The translations under genes and the position numbers were made by a program. Below, piece by piece: positions 9,705 to 21,362 of a DNA stretch of 64,000 bases. The stretch comes from Stropharia rugosoannulata. Lineage: Eukaryota; Basidiomycota; Agaricomycetes; Agaricales; Strophariaceae. Location of the stretch: contig JANCIK010000005.1 of the NCBI GenBank assembly GCA_028532985.1, forward strand, positions 2,176,501-2,240,500, read 5' to 3'. Under the pieces are notes generated by a model, which saw nothing but the letters and a program-made list of their open reading frames with translations, made no database searches and was not told the origin of the DNA. How positions within the stretch are numbered: the first letter of the stretch is position 1; the number at the start of each line of letters is the position of its first letter.

Positions 9705-12700
9705 TCAGTCACTCTGTAATCCCGTAAACTTAAACTTCGACTCTTTAGTTAAGAGCCGTAGTCTTTACAATTTCCGGAGGCGAATAAGCACCAGTGCCAT
9801 GTCGTTTTAACATACTTAGTTAACCGCAGGTTTCACCAAGACATGCATATATGTATGTAACAACTTATCTATTTTTGTGGCTAGCCAGTTTTCCCTTCTC
9901 ATCAGTACGATGTCAGTCTGCTATTGACTTGGGCGCTTAGTATCAACCTGTAGTAGCATTTTCTAGCCACCTGATTTATGAATAACAGTCTATGTTGTGT
10001 TATCTTAGTGCCTAGCACTGAAGACTTAAATTTACACAAAAATTAAAATAAAATAAAAAAGTCACTGTGTTATCATGTTGGACAACTCCTTGGGGGTGGT
10101 CTGGAATTTTCCCGCCCATGCTAAGTAAGTTTAGACATATTCATATGCGTGAGTCGTTCCTCCACTAAGATATTTGACGAGTGATTGGGATTGTATTGAA
10201 TCTGGAAAAACTTGTTGCAGATTGCGGCTCACTAAGTTCATTTGACTAGTAACGTGTTTATAAGTTGCATCCCTGATCCCCTTACCACTCACGAAGAGTC
10301 ACCTACCCTGTGGAAATTGGAATGGAAGACGCCTGGCGTTTCGCAATGACGCAACCTTGGAACCTCCATTCATTAGCACTGAAAATATCACTTTAGATTC
10401 AAACCATGGACTAATCCATACTGATCCTCAAGGACGGAGATATAAATAGAACGAATCCTATGATGGATGTACTCGAGTACATAGATTTCTGACTGAAATC
10501 TAGGATTGACGGCGATCTTTGGCTTTTAATGTGTTTCAAGCTCGCATTACATATAATTCTCGACTTCGCGACTCATACAGGCTCGTACACACTCCTAATT
10601 TGCAACAGAGGCAGATGCCGTCTTCAACCTGGTTTAGAGAGAATAAGGACCGGCCATCATGCATCATCTTTTGACTATGGCAACGCGCCCATTCAACATG
10701 TCGCGCTCGCTCGACTATGTAGTTTTGTGATTTATGTTCATAGTTTTGACGGTCCATCAACAGGAACTAGGTTGTGTGATTTATCTGTTGACTCAGATGA
10801 ACTCCTGCAGGTTATTATAACTCCTCCTATTTCAGGCCTTTCTAGGAAATCAAGCTTTCTTTCTTTGTTCCCGCGAACATCACGATGAATGACGTGTATG
10901 CCAATGTGATAAATGATGGCCATGATGCGTTCGAATCTGAGAAGAGTTTGTGCATTGAGTTGTTTTTTTGCAGGCGGAAGCACAATCTCTTCAGAACTTT
11001 TTCATGCTAAGTTTATAACAGGACGATAGATAGCGCTAACCTCTACAATATACAATACTGGAGAATTACCAAAAAGAGATAATTTCCTATAGGGCTTGCC
11101 GCTAGCCGCCTGACATACCCCGGATTCAGATAAACATTTTGTTCCCACTCGGAATACATGAACGACAGTATCTGGGCCGGATTACTATGTTTTATTACAT
11201 CCACCTTCTATGTGGACAGTGAGTACACACTATCTGCACGGCTGTAATTTGGCTGTGATGAATACTAGTAGAGCATGAGAAGTTACCCTTGTGACTTGCA
11301 TGATTGGGAAAATATTCACAAAACAAGGGGCTACTTATCCTGCAGTGTATAAATGCGTTTCGAAGAGCAGACGTTAACACATACGCATGATGCGCGGGAC
11401 GATGAACTCGCCCACTCGCTTTCAATCCATGATGTATGATGGGAGGGGAAAAATAAGTTATATTTAGAGACCCAAATACAGCTGTACTGGGTTTCTAAAT
11501 CGGACGGTGGAAGTTCCGCGTCGCCTCCACTGTCCAGTACATGCCGTCGAGTTGTGCCATACAAGAGGCGGAGCTTAAGGCTCCACTATTTAATGATCAG
11601 TCACTGCACTTACTCGACGGAACAAGTAATACCAGGATAGAGAGTCTAGCAATCCAATTCTTTTGAATACCGTGCAGAGGCTAAAAATGAAATGTACTAA
11701 ATAGATCTCACCAAGAGAGAATCTCATCAGATTTAGTTCCTAGAAGTCCGTTCTGGCAGGAGTGAGAAGTTCCGCAGATGTCAGATACAGGTGGCGTACT
11801 GGGGACATTTCTCGTCTGTAAACATGGTCAAATGCCCGTGTTCCCATCGCCCACCAGTACATAGTAAGCTCGTTTGCGCAGGGTAATTGTGTCCTCCAAC
11901 AATAGAGGCCCGTGCATTGCTGTGGCTCAAGATATGAGATCGCTCACCAGATCCCGGTACAGCGGTACAACAAACAGCCCTTTATAGCGAAGGATTGGCA
12001 TCGCGAGACGCGGACCACCAGTGCGCACGACAGTTCTTAGCACTGCATAAGCATTCAGTTACACTATATGGCACCTTGTTTTCTGTACATGAAGAGACAG
12101 GAAGAAATAGCCCGAGACAAGCCATTGGTGCTATGTCCGAGAACCCCAACGCCGAGCTGATAACGAATTGTTGTAGCGAGGAAGTAATGAGCATCTAGAC
12201 GAGCGACAAGGTGTATATATTCATATATACATCCCTGTCCCATAAGTTAATATTATTATTACCTGTTATGTGCTACGCCTAGAAGATGCGGTTCGAGCCA
12301 AGGCGATAGAGTAACAGAGTATCGGTAATGGAATGCAGAGGATGAGTACCAGCGGAAACCGGATAGATTATCTGCGAGGAGTTGGTACCAACATCGGGGG
12401 ATGCGAGTTCTGTTGACAGAAAAGGTTATTGTCTGTGCGTATTGCAAGACAATTTGCCACTGTCACCATGGGACACTGTCAAGGTTGAAAACAGGACGAT
12501 ACAAATAGAAACAGATCTAGCACCAGCACACAGGTATGTTTCCTTGCCACCCACTGGCCACTTCAGGGGTCAAGGTAAGGTAGTGTTTGACGTCCAAGCC
12601 TAAGTGTTACAACGATCAACATCAAGAGAGTCTATTCGGGCGTAAAAACGCCTCGTTTACCTTGTTGTCCTCCCGTCGATACAAAATATGCGAGGACTTG

Positions 12701-15278
12701 CGTGATCTTGGTTCTTCGTGAATGCCTGGCCTTTTGGATTTATAGATATGTTTTCGGTATGAGTGTTTGAAGGAGAAATCCCGAAAATTAACGGCACACA
12801 TACATACCCTCATATGCATACGTACCCCAAGAAGCTGGATATGATACATAGGATAATATTCATCAGCTTCTTAAGCACATAAGAACCGGATACACGCGGA
12901 GAATGATGAGAGGCAAGAATCCAAGATACTGAGAGTTTCATTAAGTCTTTTGATCGAGTTGTCAATACGTCGAAATATCTCAACATAGGCCGACAGGATG
13001 GCTGCCCAAAGCTGGGATCATCACAAATATAAAGCTTGAGCTCTGCATCATATGCATATACATAGACCACTGCAAACAAAAGAGTGAGTCGTGTGAATGT
13101 GCAGTGAACAGGTGAAATCATGCGGAATCCCCCTGCCATAAAAACTTTTTGTTTCTCAGTGCGGCTTCTGAGGTGGGCAAACGCTTTGTATAATATTCGT
13201 TAATGTCGGAGGTGGTCAGACTGCAGGTGTGCAGTCGTGCATTGATTGATCATGAGAACATGGCGATAAATGGGATGCTAAGGCTGCTCAGACCGACCTT
13301 GCCGGTGTAGTCACTGAAGTTCCGCATGTCAGAAGGCTACCGGTGATTGATTTCGGCCGTCCTTCTGTGGTGCAGAGAACACACGTGAAGACACTACTCT
13401 GAGTACAATGTCTACTTAGGCAGGCAACCTTGACTGATACAAAAGGACTTACCTTCGTTAATTTGCGAGGCCGATGGCTTCGACATTCTGAGGGTACACA
13501 CGCTTAATTACGACGTACTACTTTTGTGGCATCAGTTCATAAAACCGGGAAGTCTGGGGTCAGGAAGACTCACAAGATATCCAAGGGGGTTGCAGGTTGA
13601 CATAGAAAAGTCCCCGCCAGGCGTAGATACGCTTGACATTGGCATCCAAGAATCAAGGCTGCATGTCTACACATGTTCATACTGGAATAGATATGCAACA
13701 ACAGGAACTTATTATCAGATCATAATCCTTACTTCGAATGATGAAGGTAACAATGGCCAAAGGGGGGATTTTGCTCGCATCTTTGAGTCAAGCCGATGAG
13801 CGAAAAGAGCCAGGTCTCGCTAACATAGAACAAAAGCAAGCGATGAAAGGGGGTCTTCGAAAATCCGAAGGCGGTTCTACATCATTGATTTTGAAAGAAC
13901 ATGTAGTTGGAAGGCGCTCTGCGGAGCAGGAGACAGTGATACTCGTGAACATTCTGCACCCATGGATCGCATTTTGTAGGGGAGAGAAATCATGACTGCG
14001 CCGGGTGGCGAAATGGGCGCGGGTGTATGAGCGCCGCTGGCCGCAGTCACGAGAACATCTGCGAGTCTGAGGCATAGGCGCCGGTCGATGCCCAAGTCTG
14101 CGTCAACGCCTGCGCCCACAGACAGTCACAGAGCGCAGTGTATCCTCGTATTCCTTGGCCGATTTCGCGAGTTCCAAAGACCGGTGAGAGGAACAGAAGG
14201 CAGAATGGACGTATACAGCGCGGATGACGCTTTTAATGGCTGGCAGAGCGCGCTATTAGGAACTCCATTAGGTCAGCTGAGGATATTTTGGGCGTCATGG
14301 CAGCGTCGTCTGAGTGGATGCACAGCAAGAGGTGTGTGGGGTGTGGGTGGGCGCTAGTGCAAAGCAGGGCTTCTTATAATGCAGCTGTGCGCCCATGGCC
14401 CGAAGGAGTGCCGTGAAGGGCGTCTGAAGCAGCAGACGGAGAGACCAAACATCCCGATATGGCAACCAGAGCCAAATAACCCGTTTCCCGGTAGCACCGG
14501 TATAAACCTGCCAACATCACACGCGCGCCCATGAACTCGCCCCCTCACTTTCTCTTCTACCACCACCATCGCACCTGCTGCCGCAAAAACCTGCTCCAGA
14601 CGATGCCAGACTCCATTCTCCCCACTCTCTGCGCGTTTTCCACAGTATAACGGCCTCTGTTCGGTTTTCCCGGTGCACTCGGCATATCGATGCCCTAATT
14701 GCTAGGCTGGCACACCCTTGGGCTGCCAGACTCGCCTCCCGCGGCTCCGAATCTCTGTTTCTGCTCCAGGGGCTATCACGAACTCGCCTTACAGAGTACA
14801 TGACGTGCACCGGTATTCTTTGGATTTTTTTGACAATCTCTAGCGATTCTGCAGAATTTTCATGCGGAGAGGGCTCCCGGCTGCACACACCCTCGGGCGC
14901 CCAGGGTGCCACCCGTTTCACCACATGACTCACTTTAACGCTTTGGGTTCTTGCCGACCTCTACTTACCATATATGCTTGAGCGCCCTGCTCTTGGGCGC
15001 TGTTTGTTCTCGGCTTTCGCGCCACTGCAGCGCACCAGGAGAGCATATAAAGAGCGCGCGCAAGGTAAACAATCATCCTTACTTTCCGTTGTTCTGCTGA
15101 TACGTTTTATTATTTAATGTAGGCAGGAAGATGTACATAGAACTACAGACAAAGATGACGAATGATGCTGGTATAGATAGCGTAGAGGTAGAATGAGACG
15201 AGGATAAGGAAAATTAGGTGCGCCCATATAGTACAGTAAGGTCAAGAAATCTCTGAACACTTCTTGTTTTTTCAGGTT
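9705..15278. other. 5.6-kb stretch without a recognisable gene, between VTC4 and zinc-cluster factor 1
   Basis: The flanking genes converge, so this is the 3' side of both, yet it is far longer than needed for two terminators. Only short ORFs occur, none with a clear domain. Three local signals stand out. There is a minus-strand reading frame with a kinase-like HRD context at 10983-10738. A direct repeat (20 of 22 bases identical) lies at 11402-11423 and 14531-14552. A plus-strand TATAAA follows a hairpin near 15.0 kb. No terminal repeats or transposase/reverse-transcriptase motifs were seen. Confidence 0.6.
14981..15001. repeat. Small hairpin AGCGCCC-loop-GGGCGCT
   Basis: A perfect 7-bp inverted repeat with a 7-nt loop lies about 40 nt upstream of a plus-strand TATAAA (in GCATATAAAGAG near 15043). 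Stems of this size are expected by chance in a window this long, so it matters only because of the neighbouring TATA-like element. Confidence 0.3.
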
Positions 15279-17640
15279 TTAAATTAAGAGCAATTTAAGC
15301 CCTTGTTCTCGTATTGTCTCGCGAACATCTACTTCTTTACCACCGACATCCCGCTTTTGCCACACCGCCTCCATCAGGCGGCGTGTCGTAAGCAAGTTGC
15401 CGTAGTTTTCATTCAGGCCTCTGATGCGGCTCTTAAAAAAGTCCCTCTTTGTCGAATCGTTGGTCATGCAACCGGCGAGACAGATGGGAAAAATCAGGGA
15501 GCGATCAAGCTCACTAGGTGGGAGCTGCGTAAAGAGACGAACAATAACCTCCACGGCGTGATTGATTTCTGGTACGCCTATTTATGGAGATCAATCAGTT
15601 TGGTTGCTACGTCGCTAACACTCGAGACACTTACCAGGCGTTGAATTGCTGAGAACGGTGTGAAGGTAGAGCTTGGCTGTCTCACGGAATATGTTGCCCA
15701 TCAAGAGGCGCTCTTCTTCTGAGTGGGCTGCGCCAGCCGTACTGTGCAACCGTGAGTGTGCCGCATCGAGGGCCGCGGTGTCGTTTGGGTAGTGCGAATT
15801 GAGTTTCTGCTCAATTGCCGTGCCGCGCTGGATGAGTTCCACGTAGCTTAGGCAGCCGTTCCGCAGTTGGCCTGCCTTCCAGTGGGCAAGCGACGAGATT
15901 TCGGCAATGGCCAACATGGCTTCATCCGGACACCCTGTCAGGATGTCCATCCGTAGTCGTCGGGGCATTTCCAAGTCGTTTGCCCAGAAGATACCCTGAT
16001 CGCCCAAGAGACGCTGCCAGAGAACCATGAATTTTGGAGGCCGTGTTACCGAAAGACTGGAAAACACGTCAAGCCACTAAAATCGGAGGAGTGTCAGCAT
16101 GCACGAAGCGCTACCCAAGGAGACAGCAGGGACGCACCAGTGTTACTTTGACATAAAGTTGAGCGACGGGGCTAAGACTGTGGAACGCTAGCCACGGGTC
16201 CTCGACGAGGTGAAGGTTTTTCTCTAGGAGCCATTGGCAGAGAATGTTGAAAGGCGTCTCCCAGTCACTTCCGCCCCCTGAAAGTTGGGAAAAACTGAGC
16301 AGGTGCAGCGCCGCGATAGCATCATGATCTGTTCTGAAGCCATTCGTTGCCTTGTTCGTATCCAGTCGAAGAAGCGCTTCATTTTTCAGATATGTCGCAG
16401 TCGACGAATCCGACGACTGGTTGGGCGCTTCTAGTCCCTGGGAAACTCTCATTTGTTTTAGATGAAGGTCGGCTAGTGCGCAGATTGCCAGAGTGACGGC
16501 ACCATGGGGCTCCTCGACGATTGCCTATAGAGTTGTTGGTCAGTCATGTTCGTAATCAGCGATGGCCCTTTGAACTTACTGTATATGTGCTGTCAGTGAG
16601 GGCATCACCCGCACAGAACGGCTGCACCTTCCGAACGTTTTCAAAATAGTGCATTACGAGTTCTGATTGGCCGTTCGACTGGCCCGCAGGGAAGGTAAAT
16701 TGAGGCCCCTGGTCTGGGAAACCCAGCTCTGCTGAGCCAAGGAGAGTGAATGGCTCAGGCTCCAGCGATTGATTGTAGGGCATTGGTAGAGAAGGGGTGT
16801 AATGGAAACTGGTCGCCGGGTCGAACGTCTCGAGGCTCCTTGTTAGATGCTCAAAGCCAGCGTTGTGAAGAGCTGAAAAACAGACACTGTGTGAGTGACG
16901 CTGTATTACTCGCTCTCCCCTGGGAACTCACCGGGCTGTGCGGACATCAACAGATCATGTTGGCTTGGGCCAAATGAGTTATCTATTGAATGCGTCTGCG
17001 AGTATGGATCATATCTTTGTAGCGAAGGCATGCCTCGTTGGCTGTGCATCGCACTGTGGCGGGCAGCACCTGCCATGGAACGATGGCCAGGAACTGCGAG
17101 AGGGTTGTGGCGGGGTTGCCCACGGATGAGGCCCGCGCGCGAGAGCTGCGCCTTGATGCTTGCTTTGTACGCATCGACGTTTTTCTTGTCCTTTGGTCGA
17201 CATCATCAATCAATATCAGTCGCTCCAGCAGGCGACGGCGATACTCACCCGCATCCAGTCTGGCCGCTTCGGCCCCCATCCGAGGCACTTAATTGTGAGG
17301 CGCTTGCAGGTGCGACATGAGTCGCCTTCGCGCTGCTCGTCGCATTTTTTGCGGCGCACGCGGCAGGTCCTGCGGAAATGGAATGAGGAAATAGTCAGAG
17401 AGGTGATGTGGGGGGTACGTACCAGCAGCCTCCTTTGCCTGCGGTCAGGGAACGGGGAAGGCTGGATGTTGTATGAGTGGGGGTGCCCTGGGTGCTGCTG
17501 TATGAAGATGAGTCTTCATCGTGGGGTGCGATCATGTCCAGGGAGGATGTGGCCATATATGGGGAGGCGTTGGTGGAGGAAGAGGAAGAGGAGGGCGAGG
17601 CGCTCCCTGCGGGGGAGGCGGTATGACTTCTGAATGCCAT
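15279..17640 (-). CDS. Zn2Cys6 binuclear-cluster transcription factor (copy 1), Fungal_trans_2-like
   Basis: A probable nuclear DNA-binding regulator. The start is ATG 17640 (MAFRSHTASPAGSA), followed by a Ser/Thr-rich N-terminus. The zinc cluster reads CWTCRVRRKKC then DEQREGDS then CRTCKRLTIKC, giving C-x2-C-x6-C-x8-C-x2-C-x6-C, followed by LGWGPKRPDWMR; an intron interrupts it just after GGCW. A basic linker (KKNVDAYKASIKAQLSRAG) follows. The C-terminal half (QSELVMHYFENVRKVQPFC, GAVTLAICALADLHLKQM, WLLEKNLHLVEDPWLAFHSL, ending GLKLLLI) resembles the Fungal_trans_2 regulatory domain. At least seven exons are needed. Its overall plan and end region match copy 2 at 21363-23624. The target genes and pathway cannot be read from the sequence. 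Confidence 0.87.
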
Positions 17641-20600
17641 TGCCGTTTGGGACGAGCTGGGGTGTATTATAAAAGCGTCGGAGGAAAGACAGAAGGACCA
17701 ACGGATGTGATTATGTACTGTAGCAGTTGCAGGGCAATCTGGCAAGGTGCAGATATACCGACAAGAAAGGAAAGGAGATCTAAATAACCTGGGACAAGTT
17801 TGTTGATCGTCTGTTTCCAGGGAACTTGCATACCACCTATACTTGGAACATACAGGGAGGCGCGGTGGAGGTACCACTTCCGGCACATTACTCGGCAGAT
17901 TCAAATTCTCCATCCTCGTCGGACCTCCCTTGGGACGACGGGGCTGTCCATGTCCCGATCCTACCCCGCATGGCTCCTCTCCAGCGTGATAAGACCAGAC
18001 GCTGTGTGCGATGTTAAGGAGAACAAGGACTCCACGCCGTGCAGCGACGACGCAGACGCGCAGACGCGCAGGGGAGAAGAACGCAAGCTTATGCAATATG
18101 CGAAAGGCTCGCAGATTGTGGATCTGCGATTCCAGCGAAGAGGGAATCTCAACGAAATCGCGTTCCCATGTGCCTTCCAAATCGGGGTTAATGTGCCTGT
18201 CTCTCGATCAAGCCCAGTTGGGCACGGCACGTGCCAACTCTCTTGGAGGAGAGCAGCGGCGGGCTTGTTGGACATACGACGCTGACGGACGCCTGTCTGT
18301 CCCAAGTCTTCCTCTAACCTAGATACCACCACCTGCGTCATTATCCTTTTGCCTCTCCTCTGTATTTTGCATTTCTGCATCGCCATTGTGCCCAACGCTG
18401 CACCGCCTGCTACTGCTCACTGTCAAGAATTTAATGACCACTCTATCACGCGCGAGAATTCATGAAATATATGGCTCCTCTGATTCGTATATACGCTATC
18501 TGATTCATGGCCGCATACGCGCGCGCACCGCATTGCGTCTTCTCCTTGGGATGCTTTTTTTGCGACGAGTGCGGACACTGCACAGACACCGCCACCACAA
18601 CGTGTCGTCAGCCTTTCCACAATGTCCTTCTACGATGATGTAGATATATACATTTATTATCAGCATTCACGTTATTTACTCAATCCTTCGTGCTTCACGG
18701 CCTCACATGAGGCATAGGCTCTACTTGGGAGACCGAAGGCAAGTGCGTGCAGGCTGACGAAAGCAGGAGCCTGGAGGAGCGGGGCTGAGATGACGGTACG
18801 CGTCGGCGCGGGTCAAGGCCGTGATCTGCAATAAAGACACAAACCCGAGTCTGCTTAATGCAGCCGTGCACGCAGGGTCGATTTCCCGCCGGCGCGATCG
18901 ACGCTGCGGTATCGGGCTCAGCGGACGGTCACCAGTGGATAGACGTCTGTTACACAAGCTTGCACATTAGGCATTGTGGACACACACATCCATCACATAT
19001 GGATGCGCAGGATGCGCACGAGGCCCGCGAATCTGCGCAATTCTATTACCCCACCAAACCACACCAATCCCAGAAGCACACACACGGGTACACCTGGATC
19101 TGATTTATGAACTGAACTAGTAGGAAGCGTGATGGATATACAAGGATGTCCTTGTTTTATTATTCCCTCCCTCATTGTTGGTACGTATATGTATGTGCAT
19201 TCATCTAGACAGAATCCAGGTATCACGCTTTGATGATCGTCCAAGTTGCGTGTCCGTATTTCATTTGCGTGCCCCTGTGCATCCACATCACCCACGACAG
19301 ACATAAAACAGGGATGAGCAATCACATAGAATCACTGCTGCTGCAGCAGACCAATGCAAATATAACATTGTACGATATGTTGAACAATGTCTGCTGCTTC
19401 CTACACTGTTGATGCTAATGCGTAGAAAAATGATCATGTCGATCATGCATGATGTGTGATATCATGCTACCATAGAAAGACAGTTTTTCAAGTACGCTGC
19501 ATTAGCGACAGCTCAATCAAAAGTGAGATCTTTGAATTCGAAATCTTCGTGGGGAGCAAGATAAAATGTTATTTCTCGCATCGCGTTTCATCTCAGCATA
19601 CTTACTCGGAATGGCAAGCAAATCACTTCGATCACTACTACTGTGCACTCCTTATGCGCTGTTTGTACTAAGTTCCGCTTTCCACTACTCAAGCAACGCG
19701 CATCTCGTTTCCGGGCTCTAATTGACAAGGTGAGTCTGTCTGTCGCGGATATGACATATTCATTATCCGGTTTTGTATCTATTGCCCAGCAGTTGTTGCT
19801 GTTGTTCTTTACTCTTACAGGAGACGCCGAAAGCTTGTTGTTCTCCGAGGCCGGCATTGAGATAGCGAGGCATTTCCCTATCTATTCATCATTTCTCTCC
19901 AGAAAGAGGTATGTGGCAGACACGGGTGAGTGTCGACTCCCCTGAACATTAATTCCTGTGTTTGACTTCCCGTCCGGTTAAACTGACTCAAACATAATGT
20001 TTAATCAGTATCATCATTCTCTCGACTTCCTTTTATTTTGTGTCACCGTTGCCTTGTACTCTCCACGGGCAACCTATCTCCGGGTCCGACGCTGAACTAG
20101 CGAAACGCACATATCATCCATATATTCCTAACTATCAAGTATGTATAACTTACCGTATCAAAGTCCGTGCCACAGTTCTTCCCACAAATTACTTTTAGAC
20201 ACGGGCAGAATATCCCCGGACCAACCTCCGTATTCGTACCAAGCCTGGTGACAGACTTTAATTAAGTCCTGTCTAGCTCTAACGCACATCAATATTATTA
20301 TCCCCCGTGCCTCAGGCTGCAACGCATCATCGTCGTCAGTGGTTCCCAGGCGGTACATAGGCACACGCACCTCATGTCCCCGGCTCACACTCTTATCTGC
20401 GCGGCGGCGGGTCGGCGACGTTGGAGTAGTATATACGGGCCGCTATTAATAGACGCCCTGGATGGGATCCTGGGACCTCCATGCTATTTCGCTTAGTGTG
20501 TGGGTATAATATAGTAGTATCACGAGAAACCCCCGGCCGTGTATCATCCGCCGACAGTGGCACGCCGAGGAAGCAGGTCCCGAGCACTGCGTGTATACGT

Positions 20601-21362
20601 GCTTTCCACGGGCACCCTATTTACATATCTGCGTACATACTAAAGACAATAATGCATACCGCAGCTGATAGTAGTCTACCGCCGCGGCACGGAGTGCTGC
20701 GTTTCTTGTCGACGTGTATGGTGCCGTAGTAGTTCCAGTAGGACAGAGCCAATGAATGGGGTCGCCTGCATATTTGCGTTTTGACTCGATGTGGCACAAA
20801 GGCGAATAAAGGCTGAACCGACGACGTCTTGCGACTGAATTTTATCAGTGGAACTCCCATCAGCCGATTCCGACAGCTAAAACGCATTTATAGAGTATTA
20901 GAATGACTTGTACTTGCACAGCTGCTCAGTCCGCGAAGATGGATACACTCACCTTGAGGAACCTTGGGAGTGGCAATGACAGCTTTGTGATCTTAGTTAA
21001 TATCCATCTGGCATGCACTGCACCAACGCGGGGAATCACATATCAGGAGGTGAGCATACCTATCCATCTTGCAGGTGTACTTAGTCATTGTGAGGATAGA
21101 AACAGGTCTCGTTGTCAGTCGGGATACGTACAATGCTCAATAGGGTGTGTATGGGTTAAACTAAAAACAGGTCATGGAATCACGGCGTCCGTAGGAAGAA
21201 AGGAAGAAATGGCAGTGAAGGGATACTCTGGCGGACAGTCAAGTATGTATGGATGTGGGTTGAGTGGTTATGTTTGTAAAAGTAACAGAAGAAAAAGAAG
21301 AAAAGCAATTTATAAAAAAAGAATATATAAAGGAGAACCCAGTTCTCCTTTACTCGTCCCTC
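17641..21362. other. 3.7-kb non-coding stretch between the two zinc-cluster factors
   Basis: This lies upstream of copy 1 and downstream of copy 2. Overlapping short ORFs are present (for example 20903-21409 plus, 168 codons), but none has family features. An 8-bp hairpin occurs at 18109-18129. Repeated GCAGACGC units occur near 18050-18070. The right end holds the strong palindrome at 21328-21352. It may contain a long promoter or non-coding transcripts; nothing more can be supported. Confidence 0.5.
21328..21352. repeat. Perfect 11-bp palindrome with 3-nt loop, just after the zinc-cluster factor 2 stop codon
   Basis: TAAAGGAGAAC and GTTCTCCTTTA are exact reverse complements around the loop CCA. 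It begins 10 nt beyond the stop codon of the minus-strand gene, so it would form a stem-loop in that gene's 3' UTR. A perfect stem this long with so short a loop is not expected by chance in 64 kb. Confidence 0.7.

Noticed and set aside
14517..14933. 138-codon minus-strand ORF as a gene
   Set aside because: Arg/Ser/Glu-rich composition typical of GC-rich noise, starts at a weak codon context, and no domain recognised.
18109..18129. 8-bp hairpin TCGCAGAT/ATCTGCGA
   Set aside because: Several stems of this size are expected by chance in 64 kb, and it adjoins no gene end.
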